Assembly: GCF_019802345.1 (NCBI RefSeq)
Contig: NZ_JAINDZ010000002.1
Span: forward strand, 158,603 to 222,602
DNA length: 64,000 nucleotides
Reading direction: 5' to 3'
Source: Methylosinus sp. Sm6
GTDB lineage: Bacteria; Pseudomonadota; Alphaproteobacteria; Rhizobiales; Beijerinckiaceae
Shown: positions 55,828-64,000 of the stretch, one piece after another
Numbering within the stretch: the first letter of the stretch is position 1
How the letters are laid out: each line of letters opens with the position of its first letter
Program-made: the position numbers and the translations under genes
The notes under the pieces: model-generated
The model's input: the letters and a program-made list of their open reading frames with translations, nothing else
Databases searched by the model: none
What the model was told of the DNA's origin: nothing

Positions 55828-56346
55828 TCAGGCGGCCCCATCGACAGGCTTCGTCTTGCCGATCTCCTCGAGCCGTCTCTGCAACGAGAGCTTGTCGAGA
55901 CCCTTCATGGGCAAGGAGGCGAAGATCGAAATGCGATTATTGAGCATCCGGAATGCGTCGGCGAAGGCCAGATGCTTTTCGACCTCGGTCCCTTCGACAG
56001 CGGCGGGGTCCGGCAGGCCCCAATGCGCCGTCACCGGCTGGCCCGGCCAATAGGGACACTCTTCCTTGGCGGCGTCGTCGCAGACGGTGAAGACGAAATC
56101 GAGCGGCGGTGCGCCGGGCTCGGCGAATTCGCTCCAGCTCTTCGAGCGATAGCCGTCCGCCTTGAATCCGGACTTCTCCAAAATCGCCACTGTGTAGGGA
56201 TTGACCTCGCCTTTCGGCCGGGAGCCCGCGCTATAGGCTTTGAAGCGGCCGGCGCCCACGCGATCGAGGATCGCCTCGGCGATAATCGAGCGCGCGGAAT
56301 TGCCGGTGCACAGAAACAGCACGTTAAAGACTTTGTCCTCCGTCAT
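55828..56346 (-). CDS. arsC: Thioredoxin-type arsenate reductase
   Basis: The 172-residue LMW-phosphatase-like enzyme has the catalytic loop NVLFLCTGNSARS and later cysteines in FVFTVCDDAAKEECP. It reduces As(V) through an internal disulfide cascade and thioredoxin. The ATG at 56346 has GAGAAGGG before it; 26 extra open codons upstream are unlikely to be used. It heads a three-gene unit with DUF4880 and the ArsR-ArsC fusion. Confidence 0.92.
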   Translation of the reverse strand: MTEDKVFNVLFLCTGNSARSIIAEAILDRVGAGRFKAYSAGSRPKGEVNPYTVAILEKSGFKADGYRSKSWSEFAEPGAPPLDFVFTVCDDAAKEECPYWPGQPVTAHWGLPDPAAVEGTEVEKHLAFADAFRMLNNRISIFASLPMKGLDKLSLQRRLEEIGKTKPVDGAA

Positions 56347-57082
56347 TGCCCTTCTCCCGAGATTCGTCGTTATGTCCGCAGATATCGACATATCGACGTA
56401 TACCGCTCGCCGCTTGTTCTGCAAGTCAGGAGATCGGCTTTGATGCGATTATTTGATTGTCGCGATACGCCCGCGCTCGGCTCATGGCGTGATTCAGCTG
56501 ATTTGACAGGGCGTCGATGCCGAGCGTGACGGAACCGGCTCCTTCCCTCGCTCTATCTCGACCTCGTCCGGCTCCATAGGGACGATCTCGCGGAAGTCGG
56601 TCCAAATGTTCGCGCCTCCTTCCGCGCACGCTTCGACGGCGACTCGCCACGGTCGATCCGGCGCTCTATGGCGAGCGCCCACTCCTTTAGCGTCACGCCG
56701 GCGGAGAAACGTCTCGTTGACGTATTTCCCTTCGCGTCGAACTCGAGCGCGCGAGGAGCCAGCCTCGAGCCTCGTGAAGGTCGCCATTTCGTGTGCACTG
56801 AGAAGTCGAAAAGGAGCGAAAAGTGTCGTATCGAGGCGTGCGGGAGAGTGCGCACGACCCGACCTGGGGCCTCGAGAGCAAAATGAAATCGCTTACAAAT
56901 CAAGACATTAGATTCTCTACCGCGCCCATGATGGACTGGACTGAAATAGTCGCTATTTCAAATATATAACAGCTGTCGTGTGCACGCCGTGTGCAGGGCT
57001 TGTTCTCTTTTTCTTCCTGCTCGCCCAGCCGCGCTGGAACGCGCCGCCCCTCTCCCGGACGCGAGTTTCCGGACGACAATCG
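56347..57082. other. Intergenic region with tandem ATATCGAC and gene debris
   Basis: The 8-mer ATATCGAC occurs twice in tandem (56382-56389, 56390-56397) just upstream of arsC and may be an operator. Farther on, two overlapping minus-strand frames each hold plausible protein in different halves: ending ANIWTDFREIVPMEPDEVEIE in one, and TLKEWALAIERRIDRGES in the other. This suggests a small gene broken by a frameshift between 56640 and 56700. An AT-rich patch lies at 56900-56970. No intact gene is supported. Confidence 0.5.
56704..56762. repeat. 59-bp imperfect direct repeat, copy 1
   Basis: It matches 57984-58042 with about six differences over 59 bases. On the minus strand both copies can encode R-R-x-G-K-x-V-N-E-T-F-L. 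Confidence 0.8.
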
Positions 57083-57490
57083 TCATACCGCCCAATCCGT
57101 CACCAGCAGCCCCGGCACGCGCTCGAACTCGCGGCGATTGAGCGTCACCAGCGCCGCGCCGCGCCGCCGCGCCTGCGCCGCGATGAGATAGTCGAAGGGG
57201 CCGATCGGCGTCCCCTGCCGTTCGAGGAACGCCCTTATGTCCGCCGCTTCGCGCGCATCCTCGGCGTCGAACGCCGGCTGGCCGATCCCGGCCGATAAAA
57301 AGCCCTTGAGGAGGGCGCGCGCCTGTTCGGTTCGGTCGCTCTTGGCGATTCCATAATCGAGCTCGAATAGCACGATCGCGGGGACGATGAGCGCCGTTCC
57401 CGCCCTCAGCTCATTCTCGAGCCTCGTGGCGATCCAGGGCTTCCGCTTGTTCAGGGCGAAGATGACGATGTTGGTGTCGAGACAAAACAT
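57083..57490 (-). CDS. vapC: VapC-type PIN-domain ribonuclease toxin
   Basis: The 135-residue PIN protein has the acidic catalytic set: FCLDTNIVIF (Asp5), an inner Glu in VLFELDYGIA and the C-terminal TPIGPFDYLIAAQA with Asp100. It ends GLLVTDWAV. VapC toxins cut tRNA or rRNA. The ATG at 57490 follows the vapB stop by eight bases. The longer open frame upstream covers vapB in another frame and is not used. A decayed copy lies at 18850. Confidence 0.93.
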   Translation of the reverse strand: MFCLDTNIVIFALNKRKPWIATRLENELRAGTALIVPAIVLFELDYGIAKSDRTEQARALLKGFLSAGIGQPAFDAEDAREAADIRAFLERQGTPIGPFDYLIAAQARRRGAALVTLNRREFERVPGLLVTDWAV

Positions 57491-57498
57491 CGTCCGCG

Positions 57499-57786
57499 TC
57501 AATCGAATGAGATCGAGTCGTCGGGCTCGAGCGGCGGATCGTCGGGCAGACCATCGGGCAAGAAGTCGCGCGCGCCCAAGGCGTCGAGCCGCGCGCGCCA
57601 GGCCTCCACGTCGAACGGCTCCTTTTCCAAAGGCTCCAAGATCACCTTGTCGCCCACCTTGCTGACGCGCACCTCTTTCCCCTCGAACCGGAACTCCTTT
57701 GGCAGGCGCACGGCCTGGCTTCGGCCGTGCATGAACAGCTTGGCGGTCGCTTTTCGTTCGGTGGGCTTGCCGGCGCTCGCGGTCAT
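57499..57786 (-). CDS. vapB: VapB-type AbrB-fold antitoxin
   Basis: The 95-residue protein has the VagC/VapB swapped-hairpin DNA-binding domain ([34 protein letters not shown]). An acidic tail ending [14 protein letters not shown] binds VapC. It represses the pair and neutralises the toxin. A frameshifted copy with a lost start codon lies at 18552-18841. Confidence 0.93.
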   Translation of the reverse strand: MTASAGKPTERKATAKLFMHGRSQAVRLPKEFRFEGKEVRVSKVGDKVILEPLEKEPFDVEAWRARLDALGARDFLPDGLPDDPPLEPDDSISFD

Positions 57787-58228
57787 CTCGCGTCTCGGTG
57801 GAGTGACGTCTATCTTTGGTAGATATCATGCGGCCAGAGCATCGGTCAATTCGTCGAGAAGCGCAGGCAGGCGCGCGCCGAACGGGGCGTGCGCCCGGAC
57901 GTCCGCCACGGTCGGAAAAAGGTCGCAAAGGCGTCGTCGACCCGCCGTCCGGCGGCGATCTCATCGACATGCTTGTCGAAAGAGAGAAACGTCTCGTTGA
58001 CGGATTTCCCCTTGCGTCGAGCTCGAGCGCGCCAGGAGCCGGATTTGAGCTAAGTGCAGGTCGTCCATCGCCCCCCGGGCGCGACCAAGCGGCCGCCACG
58101 ATTTTAGTCGCCCGAAGCGCATCCTTGTTACGCGCTGCGCATCAGCAGCCTCTGGCCCACTGCCGAAATAGAGTTCCGCTGCTGCGAGCCGACACCGTCT
58201 TGCCCATCAGATCGCCTATTTTCATTTT
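57787..58228. other. Intergenic region between vapB and multicopper oxidase
   Basis: It holds the vapB leader (to about 57866), which is also present in the inverted remnant at 18469-18551, and the second copy of the 59-bp repeat. A short minus-strand frame containing VNETFLSFDKHVDEIAAGRR is a possible remnant of a small gene but has no clear start. The rest shows nothing. Confidence 0.5.
57984..58042. repeat. 59-bp imperfect direct repeat, copy 2
   Basis: It matches 56704-56762 at an offset of 1280 bases, so the vapBC pair lies between the two copies. Confidence 0.8.
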
Positions 58229-59605
58229 TCAATGATGCTCATGCTGATCGTGGCCGGACGGTTGCGCTTTCGGGCTCTTCGTTTTCATCACTCCATCATG
58301 CCGCGGCGCGTCTTTAGGGCGACCCTCGACCTCATGAGCGACGGTCCCCTCCGGGAACTCATATGGACCCGGGTCTTTATAGTCGTCGCGCGCCAGACCC
58401 TCTCGGATCTTCATGAGCGTGAACATGCCGCCCATTTCGATAGGTCCAAATTGGCCTGTTCCCGTCATCATGGGAAGCGCATTGTTCGGCCCAGGCATTT
58501 GCATCGACGCCATTTCGCCCATCCCGGACGAACCCATGGGCATGTAATCCGGAACCAATTTGGTGATGGCTTCGACAATGCGGGGGCTCTGCTTCACTCC
58601 GATGAAAGTTCTCAAATCATGGCCCATCGCGTTCATCGTGTGATGCGACTTGTGGCAGTGCAAAGCCCAATCACCCGGGTTGTTCGCGACGAGCTCGAAG
58701 GCGCGAATTGTTCCGACAGGGACGTCTACGGTCGATTCGGGCATTTGAGCAGATCGAGGAATCCAGCCCCCATCCGTGCCCGTGACTACAAAATGGTGGC
58801 CATGCAGGTGAATCGGATGATTTGTCATGCTGAGATTCGCTATCCGCACGCGCACGCGATCGTTCAAGCGTACAACGAGCGGGTCGATGCCGGGAAAGAC
58901 CCGGTTATTGAATGTCCACATATTGAAGTTCGTCATCTCCACGACCTTGGGCACATAGGTTCCGGGATCGACGTCATAGGTGGCCAACATGAACGCGAAA
59001 TCGCGATCGACCCTATGCTGCTCGGGATCGCGTGGATGAACGATGATCATTCCCATCAAGCCCATCGCCATCTGCACCATTTCGTCCGAATGCGTGTGGT
59101 ACATGAACGTCCCGCTCGTCTTCAGCTCGAATTCGTAGACAAAGGTCTTGCCTGGCGGAATATGAGGCTGCGTGACGCCGGCCACGCCATCCATGCCATT
59201 CGGCAACAAGATTCCATGCCAGTGGATCGAGGTGGGTTCCGGCAGCTTATTCGTCGCGAAAATGCGGATCTTATCGCCTTCGACCGCCTCTATGGTCGGA
59301 CCCGGCGATTGGCCGTTATAGCCCCAAAGATGCACTTTCATCCCGGGCGCGAACTCACGCTCGACGGCTTCCGCGACGAGATGAAACTCTTTGACGCCCT
59401 CGTTCATGCGCCAGGGCAAGCTCCACCCGTTCAACGTCACGACGGGTCGGTATTCGGGACCATTCGAGGGGGACAACGGAGGCTGTGTCGCCGCGCTCGT
59501 CGCATAATGAGCTTCCGGTATGCTCGCCGCTTGCGCGCGGCCGCTGAGAGCGGCGACGCTTACAAGTCCAGCCGCGGCGCCGATGAAGCTCCTTCGAGAC
59601 ATCAT
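58229..59605 (-). CDS. Tat-exported multicopper oxidase (CopA/CueO type)
   Basis: The 458-residue periplasmic oxidase has a Tat signal (SRRSFIGAAAGLVSVAALSG). All four copper motifs are present: HWHGILLPNG near residue 122, YHTHSDE near 170, HPIHLHGHHF near 268 and LHCHKSHHTMNAMG near 320. A Met-rich stretch (GEMASMQMPG, LPMMTG) lies near 365-385, and the C-terminus ends HDQHEHH. It would oxidise Cu(I) in the periplasm and protect the cell. GAGGGGG lies before tandem ATGs at 59605/59602. It is 19 bases behind the TolC-like gene, so both belong to one copper unit. Confidence 0.93.
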   Translation of the reverse strand: MMSRRSFIGAAAGLVSVAALSGRAQAASIPEAHYATSAATQPPLSPSNGPEYRPVVTLNGWSLPWRMNEGVKEFHLVAEAVEREFAPGMKVHLWGYNGQSPGPTIEAVEGDKIRIFATNKLPEPTSIHWHGILLPNGMDGVAGVTQPHIPPGKTFVYEFELKTSGTFMYHTHSDEMVQMAMGLMGMIIVHPRDPEQHRVDRDFAFMLATYDVDPGTYVPKVVEMTNFNMWTFNNRVFPGIDPLVVRLNDRVRVRIANLSMTNHPIHLHGHHFVVTGTDGGWIPRSAQMPESTVDVPVGTIRAFELVANNPGDWALHCHKSHHTMNAMGHDLRTFIGVKQSPRIVEAITKLVPDYMPMGSSGMGEMASMQMPGPNNALPMMTGTGQFGPIEMGGMFTLMKIREGLARDDYKDPGPYEFPEGTVAHEVEGRPKDAPRHDGVMKTKSPKAQPSGHDQHEHH

Positions 59606-59624
59606 TGTTTGTCCCCCTCGTTCG

Positions 59625-61115
59625 TCACTGTCCGATCGCATCCGTCCGTGATCCGGACGTCTCCTCGACTCGCGCTTCGGCTCCGCCGATGACCGCAGCT
59701 CGAAGGTCTGTGCTAGCGAGCCAGAAATCGCGCTTGGCTTCGATCGCCGCAATTCTCGCCAATATCCTATGGCGCACCTCGGCGAGCAGTGGGAAGACGT
59801 CGATCAGCATCGCATTGTAGCGCAGCAGACTTTCATCCACGATGATCTTGCGCAGCGGTAAAATCTCGCGCTGATAATGATTTGCTATGTCCCACGTCGA
59901 GCGATAGGTGCGATACGCCAATCGTGCTTCCGAACGAATGTCGACCGCTTTTGCCGCCAGGCGGTTGAACGCCTGCATGTAGTTCTGCTCCGCTTCGCGC
60001 GTGCGCGCCTCGCCGAGATCGAAAATCGGAATCTCAATCGTGGCGCCTGGGCCAACAACCTTGAATCGAACATTCTCGGTGTCGATCGTCCCGTCACTCG
60101 AAACACTGGTGACGGTTTCTCGCGTGTCCTTGTAGATGCCGGACAACTGGAAGACATTGACGAAGCGGGTCGCTCCGACGAGCCCATACGACTTTGCGAG
60201 CGCGTCGAGTTCTATGCCTGCGACGAAAAGATCGGGGCGGCGCGCAACCGCCTCCTGCTCGACCATGGGCATGTTTTGTGGACGAGAGGGCGGCGCAGGC
60301 AAGGTGGCGGGAAGCTTGAAATCGAGATCATCGCCCCACAAGCCCAGCGAGCGGATCAGCTGCTCGCGCTCGGCGATCGCGCGCTGGCGAGCCTTCGCGA
60401 GCTGAGCAGTGAGATCGGCGTAGAACACTTGCTCGCGCGCCTGATCGAGCTTGTTCATCGCGCCGGTTTCGCCCAATGCTCTGGCGAGCCCCGCCGCCGC
60501 TTCGGCCGTCGAATTCGCCTTGGCGAGAAAATCGACGAGCTCCCGCGCAGCGACAGCGCGATAGTAGTCCCTCCGCGCGCTGGCTGCGAGCCGGAGTGTT
60601 TCCTCGGCCGCGCGCAGCTGCGCCTGATGGAACCGGTCCGAGGCGATCTCCGCCCGCGCCGGCAAAGTCGCCAATGCGAGAATATCGGCGGCAATGATCG
60701 CCTCGAGCTCCAATTTCAGCGGTCCGGCAATCCGCGAAATGGAAAAGCTCGGGTTTGGCGGAAGGATCGCGTTCACCATCGCCGCTTCCGCGGAGCCCAA
60801 GGCGTTATATGCCGCTTGGAGTCTGCGATTGCCGAGCAGAGCGATTTGCACCGCGGAGTCGGCGGTCAGCGCTCGCGAGAGCAGAAGCTCGACACGAGCT
60901 CGAGCCGACGCAGCGTCCTCCGGGGTGCGGATCGCCAGCACGTCCTTTTCGAGCGGGCTGCCGGCGACGCTCGCGACAATGCTCATGCCGCCATCGTCCG
61001 AAAAACCGACGCAGGCGGAGAGCGTAATGGCCGAGAGCAATGCTGCGCCAGCTCGAATCCTCGAGCCGAGCCGACGCCGTCGCAACATCGACGGAAAGCA
61101 TCGGAGCCGACTCAA
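59625..61115 (-). CDS. TolC/CusC-like outer-membrane efflux lipoprotein
   Basis: The ~496-residue protein has a lipoprotein signal (LLSAITLSAC). The tandem Ala-rich coiled repeats of outer-membrane efflux proteins follow: NRRLQAAYNALGSAEAAMV, NPSFSISRIAGP, then SEARLAYRTYRSTWDIAN near the end. It would form the outer channel for a copper exporter. The upstream gene's stop overlaps a TTG (TTGA) at 61115, which makes that start likely; an ATG at 61088 also gives the full signal peptide. No inner-membrane RND partner adjoins it. The 5' end has a broken copy at 18367-18448. Confidence 0.88.
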   Translation of the reverse strand: MSRLRCFPSMLRRRRLGSRIRAGAALLSAITLSACVGFSDDGGMSIVASVAGSPLEKDVLAIRTPEDAASARARVELLLSRALTADSAVQIALLGNRRLQAAYNALGSAEAAMVNAILPPNPSFSISRIAGPLKLELEAIIAADILALATLPARAEIASDRFHQAQLRAAEETLRLAASARRDYYRAVAARELVDFLAKANSTAEAAAGLARALGETGAMNKLDQAREQVFYADLTAQLAKARQRAIAEREQLIRSLGLWGDDLDFKLPATLPAPPSRPQNMPMVEQEAVARRPDLFVAGIELDALAKSYGLVGATRFVNVFQLSGIYKDTRETVTSVSSDGTIDTENVRFKVVGPGATIEIPIFDLGEARTREAEQNYMQAFNRLAAKAVDIRSEARLAYRTYRSTWDIANHYQREILPLRKIIVDESLLRYNAMLIDVFPLLAEVRHRILARIAAIEAKRDFWLASTDLRAAVIGGAEARVEETSGSRTDAIGQ

Positions 61116-61426
61116 TGCTCATGCTCCGAGCCGCCGTCACGCCCGTGACCCGATGATCGGGTCACCCGAGCATTTTGCTCTCTCCAGGAACCCGGTCGGA
61201 CCGGCTGTTGGCTGACGTAAGAGCCGATCGTAGAATGATAATGTGTAGCGGTCGCAGGCGCTCCGGCGTCGAACGGTTCAGGGGCGATAAACGGCAGCGG
61301 AGTTGGCGCGCAGCTATGAACTGTTCCGACAATCAATGAAACAGCGCCGACCTTCTCGAGAATATAAAGGAAGGACGCAAATAGCAGCCGCAGCTCAGCG
61401 GCGGACGTTTGTGCTCGCCACGACAT
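61112..61426 (-). CDS. Small exported protein with His-rich tail, copper unit
   Basis: The 104-residue frame begins MSWRAQTSAAELRLLF. It has a hydrophobic stretch ending VGTVHSCAPT (possible signal or membrane helix, residues 10-40), then a segment with HYHSTIGSYV, and ends GSEHEH. Its stop overlaps the TolC-like start by a TTGA junction, which argues that it is a real coupled gene. I do not recognise a family. Histidines at the end suggest metal binding. The first codons are preserved in the inverted remnant at 18323. Confidence 0.6.
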   Translation of the reverse strand: MSWRAQTSAAELRLLFASFLYILEKVGAVSLIVGTVHSCAPTPLPFIAPEPFDAGAPATATHYHSTIGSYVSQQPVRPGSWREQNARVTRSSGHGRDGGSEHEH

Positions 61427-61802
61427 AGAGAAGCCTCGGTCGCAGGGGATTCATACTCCGGCCACCGAATCACTCACGAGCAACGTTAGCTCGCTCATGC
61501 CGGCAAGGCTATTCGATAGGCGCCATAGGCCCAATACGCCGCTGATCGAGGAAGCCGCCAACATCAGGCGGCGTTCGCCTCGTCGGTGGTTCGAATGTCG
61601 CCTCACGGGGGAGATCGCTTCCCCATAAATCGGCTGGCCTAGTTCGTCGGCGAGCGGTTCGACCTCGGCCGCCATGTCCCGGCGACATAGTGGTCGAACG
61701 CGGCGATTTCTGCCCCTATATTCCCATCTCTGGTTTTTCAATCGATGACCGGCCGTTCCGAATGAGGCGATCCGCGCCCCATTGTCTCTGAAGGGTTCTC
61801 TC
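61427..61802. promoter_or_regulatory. Divergent control region of the copper genes
   Basis: It separates copA (plus) from the oxidase unit (minus) and must hold both promoters. The part from about 61680 to 61802 is conserved in the inverted remnant (18191-18320). About 244 bases (61433-61676) are absent there. No clear CueR-type palindrome was found. Confidence 0.5.
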
Positions 61803-62085
61803 ATGGCCCATGAGCACGCCCATCACCAATCGCGAGAAAGCGCTCGGCGAAGCTCTGGCCCGGACGCGATCTACACATGTCCGATGCATCCGCATATCCG
61901 CCGGCCGCAGCCCGGCAATTGTCCAATCTGCGGAATGGCGCTCGAACCTGTCCTCGCAAGCGCGGAGAGCGGACCGAGCCCAGAGCTCGTCGACATGACG
62001 CGGCGCTTCTGGATCGGCCTCGCTCTCGCCGTTCCTGGCGTCGTACTGGAGATGGGCGGGCATTTCTTCGGCCTTCACCATCTCA
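61680..62085. repeat. Inverted duplicate partner of 17873-18345
   Basis: This covers the copA leader and first ~94 codons. Identity to the reverse complement of the other copy ends at the codons for GLHH. Confidence 0.85.
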
Positions 62086-64000
62086 TTCCGCCGCAGACGT
62101 CCAACTGGATTCAATTCGCTCTGGCGACTCCGGTGGTGCTGTGGGCCGGCGCGCCCTTCTTCGCGCGGGCGGCGCGGTCGCTCGTCACGCGCAATCTCAA
62201 CATGTTCACGCTCATCGCCATGGGCACGGGAGTGGCCTTCGCCTATAGCGCGCTCGCGACTCTCGCGCCGTCGCTGATTCCCGCGGCCTTCCACAATGCG
62301 GATGGCTCGGTCGCGATCTATTTCGAGGCCGCCGCCGTCATCACCGTTCTCGTGCTGCTCGGCCAGGTGCTGGAACTGCGCGCGCGAGAGCAGACCGGCG
62401 GCGCGATTCGCGCCTTGCTCGATCTCGCGCCGAAATCTGCGCGCCGCATCGCGGCCGATGGCTCGGACGAGGATATTCCGCTCGAGGATGTCGCGGTCGG
62501 CGATCGGCTTCGCGTGCGCCCCGGGGAAAAGGTGCCCGTCGACGGCGAGCTGCTCGACGGCCGCAGCTCGGTCGACGAATCCCTGGTCACGGGCGAGTCT
62601 CTGCCGGTGGCCAAGGCGGCCGGCGACAAGGTCATCGGCGGCGCGCTCAACCAGAGCGGCGGCTTCGTCATGCGCGCCGATAAGGTCGGCAGCGACACGA
62701 TGCTCGCGCGCATCGTCGACATGGTCGCCGCAGCGCAGCGCAGCCGAGCGCCGATCCAGCGCCTCGCCGATCAGGTCTCCGGCTGGTTCGTGCCGGCCGT
62801 CATCGGCGTCGCCATTCTCGCCTTCATCGCCTGGACCCTCTGGGGACCGGAGCCGCGCATGGCCTATGGCCTCGTCGCCGCGGTCTCCGTCCTCATCATC
62901 GCCTGCCCCTGCGCGCTCGGCCTCGCGACGCCCATGTCGATCATGGTCGGCGTCGGACGCGGCGCGCAGAGCGGCGTGCTCATCAAGAACGCCGAGGCGC
63001 TCGAGCGCTTCGAGAAGGTCGACACGCTGGTCGTCGACAAGACCGGCACCCTCACCGAGGGCAAGCCGCAGGTCATCGCCATCCACCCGACAGCGGGGCT
63101 CGCCGAGAATGATCTCCTGCGTCTGGCCGCGAGCCTCGAAAGGGCGAGCGAGCACCCTCTGGCGCAGGCCATCGTGCAATCGGCGCTGGCGCGCGGGATC
63201 GAGCTCGCCGAGGCGAGGGATTTCGATTCACCGGTCGGCAAGGGCGTGACGGGCGTGGTCGAAGGCCGATTGCTCGCCATCGGCAATCGCCGTTTCCTGG
63301 ACGAGATCGGAATCGATGCCGCCGTCGCCGATGCGGAGGCGGAACGGCTGAGAGAAGACGGCGCCACGGCGATTTTCGTCGCCATCGATAGCGTTGTCGC
63401 CGGCGTGATCGGCATCGCCGATCCTGTCAAGGAGACAACGCCCGCCGCCCTGCAGGCGCTGCGGAAGGATGGCGTCCGCGTCGTCATGCTGACGGGCGAC
63501 AATTGGACGACCGCTCGGGCGGTGGCGAAGCGGCTCAGCATCGACGAGGTCGAAGCCGAGATCCTCCCGGAGGACAAGAGCAAGGTGGTGAGCAGGCTGA
63601 GAGAGTCCGGCCGCATCGTCGCCATGGCGGGCGACGGCGTCAATGACGCGCCGGCGCTCGCCGCCGCCGATGTCGGGATCGCCATGGGGACCGGAACCGA
63701 TGTCGCCATCGAGAGCGCCGGCGTCACCTTGTTGAAAGGCGATCTGCGGGGCATCGTCCGCGGCCGGCGCCTCTCGGCCGCGACGATGCGCAACATTCGC
63801 GAGAATCTCTTCTTCGCCTTTTTCTACAACGCCGCCGGCGTGCCCGTCGCCGCGGGCGCGCTCTATCCCGCTTTCGGCCTGCTGCTGTCGCCGACGATCG
63901 CCGCCGCGGCCATGGCGTTGTCGTCGGTGAGCGTGATCGCCAATTCGCTGCGGCTGCGCCGATCGCAAATCGAAGAGCCGGCCGCGGCCGCCGGCGCCCT
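61803..64000 (+). CDS. copA: Copper-exporting P1B-type ATPase, 3' end beyond window
   Basis: The frame is open to the last base (732 codons) and nearly complete. It begins with a His-rich tip ([10 protein letters not shown]) and a heavy-metal-binding domain, YTCPMHP...CPICGM (residues 24-50), instead of the usual ferredoxin-like HMA fold. Then come helices, the actuator TGES, the transport motif ACPCALG near 367, phosphorylation DKTGTLTEG near 412, [14 protein letters not shown] near 610, and last helices. It pumps Cu(I) from the cytoplasm. It is divergent from the multicopper oxidase unit. A truncated chimeric copy lies at 17191-18190. Confidence 0.94.
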   Translation, partial: MAHEHAHHQSRESARRSSGPDAIYTCPMHPHIRRPQPGNCPICGMALEPVLASAESGPSPELVDMTRRFWIGLALAVPGVVLEMGGHFFGLHHLIPPQTSNWIQFALATPVVLWAGAPFFARAARSLVTRNLNMFTLIAMGTGVAFAYSALATLAPSLIPAAFHNADGSVAIYFEAAAVITVLVLLGQVLELRAREQTGGAIRALLDLAPKSARRIAADGSDEDIPLEDVAVGDRLRVRPGEKVPVDGELLDGRSSVDESLVTGESLPVAKAAGDKVIGGALNQSGGFVMRADKVGSDTMLARIVDMVAAAQRSRAPIQRLADQVSGWFVPAVIGVAILAFIAWTLWGPEPRMAYGLVAAVSVLIIACPCALGLATPMSIMVGVGRGAQSGVLIKNAEALERFEKVDTLVVDKTGTLTEGKPQVIAIHPTAGLAENDLLRLAASLERASEHPLAQAIVQSALARGIELAEARDFDSPVGKGVTGVVEGRLLAIGNRRFLDEIGIDAAVADAEAERLREDGATAIFVAIDSVVAGVIGIADPVKETTPAALQALRKDGVRVVMLTGDNWTTARAVAKRLSIDEVEAEILPEDKSKVVSRLRESGRIVAMAGDGVNDAPALAAADVGIAMGTGTDVAIESAGVTLLKGDLRGIVRGRRLSAATMRNIRENLFFAFFYNAAGVPVAAGALYPAFGLLLSPTIAAAAMALSSVSVIANSLRLRRSQIEEPAAAAGA

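Noticed and set aside
1..64000. CRISPR arrays, rRNA or intact transposase genes
   Set aside because: No regularly spaced repeats, rRNA-like sequence or DDE/tyrosine-recombinase motifs were seen on either strand.

Overview
The window is high-G+C DNA with rhizobial-type gene content: ParB/RepB partition protein, ACR3/ArsAD arsenic genes, HipBA, VapBC and BaeSR-like two-component genes. It most resembles an alphaproteobacterium of the Hyphomicrobiales. A methanotroph such as Methylosinus or Methylocystis is possible, but no gene in the window proves it. No rRNA, tRNA or CRISPR array was found. ParB at the left edge, TA modules, decayed duplicates and visibly lower G+C in the first 14 kb point to an accessory region (genomic island or plasmid).

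Region 1 (1-13913, all minus strand) is a defence block. A small HTH protein, SNF2-type helicase, PLD-fold nuclease, type III methyltransferase (Mod), type III restriction subunit (Res), SIR2-like NADase and HerA-like ATPase lie in one transcription unit. Their junctions overlap by a few bases or are separated by at most 16 bases. A ParB-family gene follows and runs off the window. HipB/HipA (14281-15854) is divergent from this block. Region 2 (15855-18927) is a gene-poor scar. It contains a 44-bp direct repeat of the hipA 3' end, a CopA::OmpA chimera, and remnants of tolC-like, vapB and vapC genes. These remnants are an inverted, colinear, deleted copy of the block at 57440-62085.

Region 3 (18928-25256) is a BaeSR-like two-component system divergent from an RND efflux adaptor and permease. 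Region 4 (25629-43606) is one long plus-strand siderophore unit: TonB-dependent receptor, two small membrane proteins, PepSY reductase-like protein, MbtH, a two-module EntF-like NRPS, an exporter, and EntC/E/B/A. It should make 2,3-dihydroxybenzoate and join it to an unknown amino acid and then to serine, a DHB-X-Ser catecholate. An Ada DNA-repair gene follows.

Region 5 (45012-56346) is arsenic resistance. Two ArsM methyltransferases lie downstream of arsR-arsI-arsC-arsD-arsA-acr3. A TauE/SafE permease with a divergent PBP-domain regulator comes next, then a thioredoxin-type arsC, an orphan FecR-N fragment and an ArsR-ArsC fusion. Region 6 (57083-64000) holds intact vapBC and a copper module: Tat-exported multicopper oxidase, TolC-like channel, a small His-tailed protein, and a divergent CopA ATPase cut by the window edge.
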